A stretch of DNA of 64,000 nucleotides from Trematomus loennbergii (Eukaryota; Chordata; Actinopteri; Perciformes; Nototheniidae). Both the position numbers and the translations under genes were made by a program. Under the pieces are notes generated by a model. The model saw nothing but the letters and a program-made list of their open reading frames with translations. It was not told the origin of the DNA and made no database searches. Position 1 is the first letter of the stretch. Each line of letters opens with the position of its first letter. This document shows positions 11,022 to 21,124 of the stretch, in pieces. The DNA is taken from contig JAAOOA010000006.1 in NCBI GenBank assembly GCA_012861695.1, positions 28,687,811-28,751,810 on the forward strand, written 5' to 3'.

Positions 11022-14000
11022 CTACACATGGAACACATTCATCAGAATGGGGCTTAAACAGGAAGTCTCACCATTCTTGTTACACGCCAGTGGGGTCAGT
11101 AGTGGCAGAGATACAGGACGAATGTGCCGTTACTGACAAACAAAATAAAGGGGCCCTATTATGCTCATTTTCTGTTTCATATTTGTATTGTGTGTCTCTC
11201 CTGGGACATGTCTCCATGCTCTAATGTTCAAAAAGCTCTTTATTTTTCTCATACTGCCTGTGCTGCAGCACCTCTTTTCACCCTCTCTGAAACCAGAGCC
11301 CAGTCTGCTCCAATTGGTTATCTGGTCAGCTCTATTGTGATTGGATTACATCTTAAATATGTCCTGCCTCTTAGCCTATCACGTACAATGTATTGGAGCG
11401 CTAGCCAATAGAAGCGCAAGCGTTAGAGTGATGTCAATATGTTATGGAAGTAAACAAATGAGTCAATGGAGGTGTTTCTGGCAGGGAGGGGAGTGTGTGT
11501 TAGAAAAACTCCCTCTGGAGGGAACTTTGGGATTTTAGCCTTTACAGACCATTAGCATTCACAAAAAGCTATATAACCAGGGCTGCACATAACTGGTGCG
11601 CAGGTGCGCACCCCCTGCCATAAAAAGAGCACCAGATCATTTGAAAAAAAGCGCATTTGCGCACCAACATTTTTTTGAGAGAGAGAGATTTGCGAGTTGC
11701 ATAAGAACTGGTAAGATAGCAGGGTTTCCCACACATAGACTTTACAAAGTAAGCCATTTAGGTTTAATTTTTTGTATCCGTCCGCGAGCACGACGGCATC
11801 TGCGATCCCTCGCTCTACCCCTCGCTATCGCGTGAAGGGTCTGCTTTATGTGCTCCACACAGTCACCCCGCTGCGAGGCTCCGGCGAACAGTTCATGAGC
11901 TCGCCCATTCTGTTCTGATGAGTCTACCACCGTTACAGCGGAACATCAGTGATTATGTGTTACAATGGCGTTAGCAACCAGAAAATGCCACCAGTAAGGA
12001 CAAACAGATGAGAATGCTGCGTGGGGTCTGGGTGCCGTGTTGGCGGGACGTTGCGGGGCTCGCTGCTGTGAGGAGCGGACAGTGTGAGCTGGTTACTGGT
12101 GTGGTTTCCTGGTTGCTGCGTGGGTTCTGCGAGACAGCGCGAAACTCAGCCTGAGCACACACACAGGCTGTGAGAAACCCGCAGAGCCGCGGCTGAGAAA
12201 ATATATAAGGCTGAGTGAGTGTGTGTATGTGATAGGGCTGTGCAATTAATGTATTTTAATCTCGATTACGATTTTGGCTTGCAACGATTACGAAAACAAT
12301 GTAATCGAAATAAAACGATTATTATTTTTTATTGGTTTTTCAGTTGAATTATACTTAAAGTTCAGGGTAATCAACTGTTAAAAACATACGTTCACATTTT
12401 TTTTTTCAATATATGGATGTTTTCAAAGTAAATGGATAATCGTTTTTAATAATCGTGATATCAATTATTGACCAAAATAATCGAGATTATGATTTTTGCC
12501 ATAATCGCACAGCCCTAGTATGTGAGGAGGTCCAAATGGACCAATCCGCGGAGCCGTTACGTCACTATACTCGTTACGTCACTATACTCGTTACGTCACT
12601 ATACTCGTTACGTCACATACTCAGGAAGAAAAAAATGGAAAAAGAGAAATCTCCAACGAGGCGTTCTGGGGCAGCATAGACAGGTATTTTCGGTGTTAGA
12701 GTTTTACTCGCTACAGGGTGTACTTTGAGGGTTTGTGACTTTGCAGACCGTTCACATGCAGAAAAAGCTACATAACAAGGGGACGGGTAATAACTGGAAA
12801 AGCATGACATGGGAGCTTTAACACTCAAGAGTTCCACATCTTATAGAGAATAAAAAGTGTTACCATATGAATGCAAGTGCTCAAACAGTGACCTTATCCA
12901 TAAGCAAAATAGCTAATCCTTGAATTAATTGTATACATTCAGCTGCATTTATGATCTCCAGCCTTTCAATAATACATTAGAAATGATATGAATGCAGAAA
13001 GTGAGGTGTGTATGCTCACTGTACATTAAGGAAGAAAGACTAGAGCCAAAAGCTTACTGTACCGTTTCCCTTCTACAAATCTACAAAGAAACGCTTCAGA
13101 GGGAAATCTAAATGTGTGTTTAAGATTTGAGTTGCTGCTGAGGTTGCTAAATCACTCTGGGATGTCTAGCTCTAAATCTGACTCCATACGTCATGATAAG
13201 TACACACGTTATAACCAACAATGTTGGAGTATGCAGCATTAGATGGAGCTCAAAGCTGTTCTAAATATGTATTTCTACATACTGTAATGAACCAAAGAAT
13301 GCTAAAAGATGATAGTTAACAGTTAAAGGGGTAATGTCGTACCACAAGCTTCTCGGGGCTGATCCAGTTGTTCTCTGGGAACTGGACATCAAACTTGACA
13401 TACAGGTCTCCCTTCTCAAAGGGGTTACGGTACTGTGGCATGCCCTCTCCTCGCACCACCCTGACAGCGGCTGGAAAAGATACAGCAGGAAAAAAGAAGA
13501 TTAGACAGGGTTTATTCACAACTTGAACGACAAAAAAACGCCTATCATGGTTCGCTATATTCTCTCCGCTGAAGTTTGCCTCAAGCGGCCCAATGTGTTT
13601 TTTTGCCGATTCTTAACCAGCTTAGTTTCACTGAGTGTTGACAGTGTGTGCATCCCAACAGGACCCAAGCGATGAGTCCCTGTGTCGCGAAAATGAAATG
13701 ATACATGCATTGTGGGAAGTGAGAGAAGGGGCCAGATATGGTCAAATTAAAGAATATTTTTGGTTAGGACAATAGTGCACAGGAATACCTGTGGGTGTAA
13801 GGAGAACGTGTGAAACCCTTGAACAATATACACTAAAGTTATTTAGGTGTGTTAGGTAAGAGGGCATGTTAATGTTACACACTTCCTTGTCCTGCAAGTA
13901 GGTGATATTTATTTCTAATTATAATTATGTACATTTGATTGGTTAAAAACAGTATGAGAGTATTAACCTGGTTCGATGACTTTGCCAGCGGGGTACTTCA

Positions 14001-17000
14001 CAACGATCTGTCTCCCGTCTAAGTGTTTGAGCATGAACTGGAAACCGCACAGCGCCTCCACCAGCCCCAGCTTGTGGTTCATGAACAGGTCTTTACCATC
14101 TCGCCTGAATGTCTGAAAGCAGAGAGAAACGGACAGTTAAAAGCAGCTTTATACCAACATTATTGACCATGGGACATTTGATCAATGGCATCAAATGACC
14201 AGTTTTCTCACAATCAACAGACCCGCAGCATCTGCTGGGCAAAAGCAGCATTGCAAGCATCAAAACGTACAGTGGACTAAGATACAAAATTAGGGATTAT
14301 CTAAAAAATATTTAATTTAATCTGGCTTCGTATGATTAAAAGCAACACGATCATCGACCCGACGCAGTCCCCCGTTGTTGTGAGCGCCGTTGGGGATCAA
14401 ATCAGCGATGTAAACGGTGACGTCATGACGCAGCAGCGGCAGCACCAGTCGGGCTCTGGGCGGTGTGAACAAAGCGGGAGCAGAAAAGGGAAACCGGAGC
14501 TGAACCAGAAAAGCTCTAGCACGGAGCTAGAATGGGAAAAGAGCTGGTGTGAAAGCCGCAAAAGAGAACTTAGTTCATGAGAACTTTCCCCCCCTTTTTA
14601 GTCCCTGCTAGAGAGGTGGTACTTTCGTGGGGAGAAAAAAGTTCCAATTTCTGATTGGCTGGGCGGAATGCAAACCACGCCCCGTAAAACTCCCAAAAAA
14701 TGTTGTGAAGCCGCCATTGTATTTGCTGGCATTAGCCCAGCGCAGAAACGGAGAGAGAATAACTTATGGCAACACAAAAAAAAACATGGGAGCGGTGGAG
14801 TGATGAGGTGTCGGCGTTCTGGCGATTTACTCGGAAGAACGCCGGGGACTTCCGGCCAGCAGTATACGCCGTGAAGTTGTTTGCGGCCTGCCAGTAAGCC
14901 CAAAGCAGAAGAAGAAGAAGTGACGTCAGCGGCTTCATTTGCGTGATCTTCCCTCAGGGACTTATTCCGGTATGAACGCGATCGGCTCTTAGTTCCATGG
15001 GGGTACTAAGTGCTGGGAACTAAGTGAAAGCGGTTATGGTTCAGTTACCTATACAAAGGCTTTATGACAAAGCTAAATTGTATTCATCTTGTTTACAGAG
15101 ACGCAAATTAACCAGCCTGTCTAGACAACAACTATGTATATTTTCAATGATCACACCTTACTTTCTACTGGAATGTCAGTAACATCCACAATACATGTTA
15201 GTGTTATCTGTATTTCTGTAGTAGGCCATTTTGCCTCCACCAACCACTTACATAAACTGACACCAATGACGGATGGCTCCTTAGAGAGAGAGAGAGCGCC
15301 TGAGGCAGAGCTACAGCTCAGCCTGCGGCTCCAGAGAACACAAAATCACTCTGCATCGTCAGATAGAAGGACAGTTAGCTTTGTCAGCTGCTTTTCATTA
15401 ATTGAGACACATTTATTTTGGTGCTTTTCAATTCCCACAAACTTACTTACTGGCTGTTAACTTACTTTTATAATGCTTTTACTTATTTTTTACCATGGAT
15501 GTGCACTCTTATTTTATTTTTTACTTCTGCTTGCTGCGAGCTTACTTCTTTATTATGTTAGTCTACTCTTTTTCTTAAACTTGCCCTTAATCTGTAACGC
15601 TGTAAATGTTCTTCCTCTGGGACTAAAAAAGGATTTCTAACTCTGCACATACTGCCAACAACGTGTTGGTGGATCTGCCCTCAGCTGAAGTTGACTAATG
15701 TGCCACGTTGTGTAGTGAAAGTTAAAATATTGTTGTAAGAACTGTATATTTGAGAAAGTCTGGTGTGACAAAAACGAGAAAATATCAAGCACTTGCTGTA
15801 TTCATCGTGGCATGTTTCCATGCTCTAAGTTTGAGCTATGTAACGCTGTGACGGCGCAGAGCTGTCAAGACAATCTGGCAGTTGGCACTCAGACGGTGGA
15901 GAGGTGTGAAGCACCACCAACTGGACCCATCTGCCACGTGTAACTGACACAGAAACACTATTTCATTTATTTTTCTGAACTGCGAGAGGAAAATCGGATT
16001 TATCATTAAACTTGTTAAGTGAACTCACTAGGTGGAAATCAGTCAGTGGGTGTTTCTCAATGTCGAGGAAGGCTCCTCCAGAGCCACTATTTCAAGGATG
16101 ATACGTCATCGAGTGCCGCCGAAGGACTGTTCCAATGTCCAGGATCCTTGGAATTCTACCGAGGCCGGCGTCCTTCATTGCGGGAAATTTCGAGGCTGCA
16201 CATGTGTATCCTCCGCGGTCTTAAAATCCCCACAATGCTTTGCGCATGGACCAATTTCCAAAATCTTTGGCGGAAAATGGACTCGATAACTTTTCTGAGC
16301 TCGATAAATTGCCGTTTACATAAGGATGTGACCAGCATTTTAGCTAGGAGCGCTGTGGCTGCCGGCCAGGCGCGCTGTGAGGGGCGGGGCTGACACACAG
16401 CCAGGTCAGGACACTCCGCGTGCAGCAGCCACATTAATAATACAGCGACAAGCGGGAGACAACGTGTGACTTACTCGCGGGGAATTTAAAGTGAAATGGA
16501 ATTGGTTGCAAAACCTAACTACACATCTCGATTCTCCGGTGTGGCAGTATTTTGGATTCAAGCCAAATCAACGAGGCGAACCTACGGACTTGAATGAGCC
16601 GGGCGGTGTGTCGCATTTGTTTAAAAAAGGTAGCGACAAAAGCAGGCAATACCACGCATTTTAAACTACACCAAAAACACAACCACCCCATTCCGTTTTC
16701 CCAGCTGGTAGCAAAGACGGCAGCTGGAGATGGAGAGCCCCCACCTTCCCGACAGTTTACAATCAAAGATGCATTTGCCCGACAATGCAAACATGTTGGT
16801 GTTCCTTGCTCGGAAACTTTGAAAAACAGATTTGGATATGGCCTGTTGAGGCATCTGGGTCTCTGTATGGACAGTGGACTGTACACTTGACTGTTGTTTT
16901 AAGGAGGGTTTTTTTGCTTGTGAGACAATGTGTGCTCATATTTATTTATTTATTGATAGAGATAGATAGAGCTCTGTTTTCCAGCCTGAGTCTATTTAAT

Positions 17001-20000
17001 TGATTGTTTTGGTTGTGTGTGATTTAAAGGTGGGGTAGGTAATTTTGGAGAAACCAGCTCGAGATCGCTAGAATTTGAAAATACACAGCCGGAAAAAATC
17101 TGCCACTTCCTTACAGAGCCCCTCCTCCAACACACACGAACGCGCACATGACCAATGAGGGCACGAGATACATTTGTGCACAGATGGAAGGCTGACAGGC
17201 AGATAGGCCATCCAGTTATTTTAGCCGGCCGGCTAAAATGATTGGTCGTGCTTTTTACAGTATTACGGCTTCCACAGATGACATTTTTTTATGGATTTTT
17301 TGTCAAAGCACTTAAATATTCATTGCTATCGGGATGTTAAGAGCATTCCATGGAATATAACAAAAAGTGTATCTCGAGCCGGTTTCTCAAACTTATCTAC
17401 CCCACCTTTAATTAATTTATTATAATTTAATTAATTAGTTTTATTTATTATATATCATTTATATATTTTAATATTATTTCACTTGCAATGTTGAATGTTC
17501 AATAAAAAGTTATGTTTGAAAGGATGTACTTGAATTATTATTATATATTATCATTATGTCAGTGGTCTAAAATGGTCTTCCAACGGTGCCGACAATATTA
17601 TCGTTTATCGCAATAATTTCCAGGAAAATGTATCGTCCAACAAAATTAATTATCGTGACAGGCCTAACTCACAGGCACAATGCTCAACAATATGATCTCT
17701 AAAGAATCTATCAGTGGGAAGCTGTGGCCCGGGGAGGGAAATTGGTTTAGAGCCACGGTCATCTTTTTATGTGCAGGATATAATTAGTAACTTATAGGGA
17801 TGCCCATTTCTCAGATAGTAGCAGTATAACAATTTGGTCGATGCCAATACCGATGCTTTTTTCGAGATATTTTGTAGTGTTATTTATCCTTCTTTTGTGT
17901 ACTGGAAACAGATACATCTTAGTAAATAAATCTCTATTATAAAAAAATCTTCTTTCTTCCGATCATCAGACAAACTTTACATTAGTAAAAAATCCCTTTA
18001 AAAACATTTTTACAAACGCTCTTGAGCTTGCAAAATAACCAACTAAATGAGAAGAGTTTTAAGCAGCAACAGTAAGTCTGATTTTCTTTTTTCCCCTGAT
18101 GCAGCATTCTAAATAAATACATTAAAATTAAGTTCAATACTAGGGATGGGTACCGAGTCCCGGTTAAACGGGCCCCGGGGCTGAATTATTAAAGACCGTG
18201 GTACCGTTAAGCTCCAACGTTATCGGTCTTTTTATCGGTACTGGAGACATTTAAAAAATATATGTCATATGTATTATTGCTACATAAACATTATATTGCA
18301 GTCCTAGTGTCGCCAACTCTGTTTCTAATACGCAAAAAGACAAAAAAATGCATCTAGGATGTATTTTCGATCTTTCCAATCCAGACGAAATATCTCTCTC
18401 CCCCATATGTGTGCGAGGGGGCGGGCAGTTTACACACACTCAGCTGCTACATGCATACAACACACACACACACAGCGGAGATGGCAGAGAGAACTAAGCG
18501 CTCCAAGGTGTGGTTAAACTTTACCCGTCTCGATGTGGACAATGCTCGTTGCCAAAAGTGCAATAAGAGTTAAGCATGTAAGGGCGGTAACACGAGCAGT
18601 TTGTCCAAACATTTAGCAAAAGTGCACCACATTCAGACTGAGAAATGCACTGTTTTCGACTGTCTTTCTAGTAGCTCTGTAGCCACATCCACGAGTAACG
18701 TTTCCACGTCAGGTATTATGTATGCTAGCAGCAACACACAGAGTTAACTCAATGATACAAACATGGGTTAATGATTAGAGGTAACTGAGTTATTTATTTA
18801 GTTAAAGTTTCAGCTATTCGGTTTACAATTCTGTCATTAGATTATTTAATACGATTTGTTAAAACATTGTTGTTTCTTTTGATGTGAAATATTATTTATT
18901 TAATTTAAATAAAAAGCAATGTTCATTTTGTTTACAATTTGTTTAGTTACCTTTTTTTTTTTTATCAAAAGAACCGATAAGAGTACCGTTAAAGGACCGG
19001 ATCGATAAGCGGTATCGATAAAAGTAGTAGTACCGTTAAAACCTTAACGATACCCATCCCTATTTAATACGGTATTGGGGGAATGGCCCTCTTACCTCAT
19101 TCTCTTTTTCCTGCAGGACGAGGACGATGTCTCCAGGCTCGACGCCAGGCGCCTGGTCAGCCTCCCCTCCGAAGGTAATTTTCTGGCCGTGCTTCATGCC
19201 TTTGTCCACGTGCACCTCCAGGATCTTCACCTCCTTGAGGACTTTTTGCCCTCACATTTTTTACAGCGATCCTTCTCACTGATAACTTCACCTGGAGTGG
19301 GTTAAAGGATTAAAGGAGAGAAGGTTAGGAGTGTGTTCAGGCTAATAAAACAGACAAACTGCTTCATCACGGTTTAGTTCGCCTTACCTTCTCCGTTACA
19401 ATCGGTACACACAGACTGCATCTGTTGGACCATTCCTGGGGCCAGCTGTCTGATCATGATGCGCATGCCTCGTCCCCTACATGTTGTACATTTTTGTACA
19501 GCGCCTGTCTTGCCTCCCTGCCTACACAAATGACATGGATTTATTGTTAGAAAAGCACAAAAACACAGCAAAAGACTAAATAATCAATGTTGGTTTTTCA
19601 ACTTACCCATTACAAGTGCTACACAGTACATTCTTGCTAAGTTGTAATTTAGTCGTTTTCCCGTTGTAAACGTCCTCCAGTGTAACCCTGTAGTAAAAAA
19701 AGTGTGATGGTTAGAGACTATTTAGTGACACAAGACAGAAGTGTTGGAGTACAATGTTGGCTTATTATAAAACCATGGACTTTTAAAGGGCCCCATTTCC
19801 TCGAGATTGTGGGAAACGGTATTTTGATCTCTGTCTGTGCACACAAAAGATTGACAATAAAGTTGGACTTTGACTTATGCTCATTTTCAGGTTGATATTT
19901 GTATTTTGAAGCTCTACTGTGACATGTCTACATGCATCCAAGTAAAAAAAAAAAAGGGCACCACGGTCTGCTCTGATTGGTTAACTGGTTAATCAAGTTA

Positions 20001-21091
20001 CAAGCGGAAGTGTAACATAGTGATGTCGCTATGATATAGAAGTATTTTTTATATATACAAATATATAAATGGTTTTGGGTTGGTTTTTAAGTGGATCTGC
20101 ACCAAACAAATGTGTTTTGTTGGGTCAGTAGAAAACCATTTGTAAGCCTAGAGATTGCTGCAGATGCACAATACCTTATTCAAAATGTTATTAACAAAAA
20201 TTGTGCTTCCTGCTATTTCAATATTGTGGTTGTCCATATTGGGATTTGATAACATTTTAATTATTTGTGCAACCCTAGTACAAGCATTCAACTGAAAAAG
20301 CCTATACATCAGTGTACAAGCTTACTCTTACTTGAGTGGATGGACCATGTCCTCTCCTCTCCGCCGACCTCCATTCCTGGCGCGACTCCCCTGGCCACCC
20401 ATGAATCCGAAAAGTCCACCTCCGAAGATGTGGGAGAAAATGTCGTCCATCCCGGGGCCACCCCCACCGCCTTCCCGCAAGCCTTGTTCTCCATAGCGGT
20501 CATACAGTTCCTTCTTTTCAGGGTTGGTCAGCACGTCATAGGCAAAACTGATTTCTTTGAACTATGTATTGAGAGAGAGGTACAAAAAATGTGACGAGGT
20601 GTAATTTTTTACATCATATCAACAGCATATTAAACACAGCTCAGGACTTAGAGCTTTTAATATTTCACCTCAGCTTTTGTGGTAACTTAAGTGACATTAT
20701 TCTGGGCAAAGCATTTCTCAGGTTGCAATATCCTCACATGAGGCTTATTTCTAAGCCTACCATGCGCAGCTTACTTCCGGGTTTTAGGACACTGCACCAC
20801 TCTATAACACGCATGCATAAACTTCACAGCGGGGGGAACTTGTCATAAAGTCCGCGAAAATAAAGCCCACCCATTTAGAGGGAAGATATGATTGGTCAAT
20901 TGTACTGTCAGTTGACATTACTCTCTCGTTGAGTTACTGTAGCTGGCCCTCTGTGAATTTACAGCAGGACCACCAATCACCTCCTGTCTTCACCTAGCAG
21001 AGATGAGCTTCTTTCATTTAACCCTTCACATTCCTACAGAAACTGAACAGGCAGATTCGAAGGATTTATTTATTTGGAAATGTTATTTTAA

Positions 21092-21124
<33 letters not shown>

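Noticed and set aside
14598..14938. Leu-rich minus-strand frames of 68-101 codons
   Set aside because: CpG-rich transposon DNA; the only family resemblance is on the plus strand ([11 protein letters not shown]).
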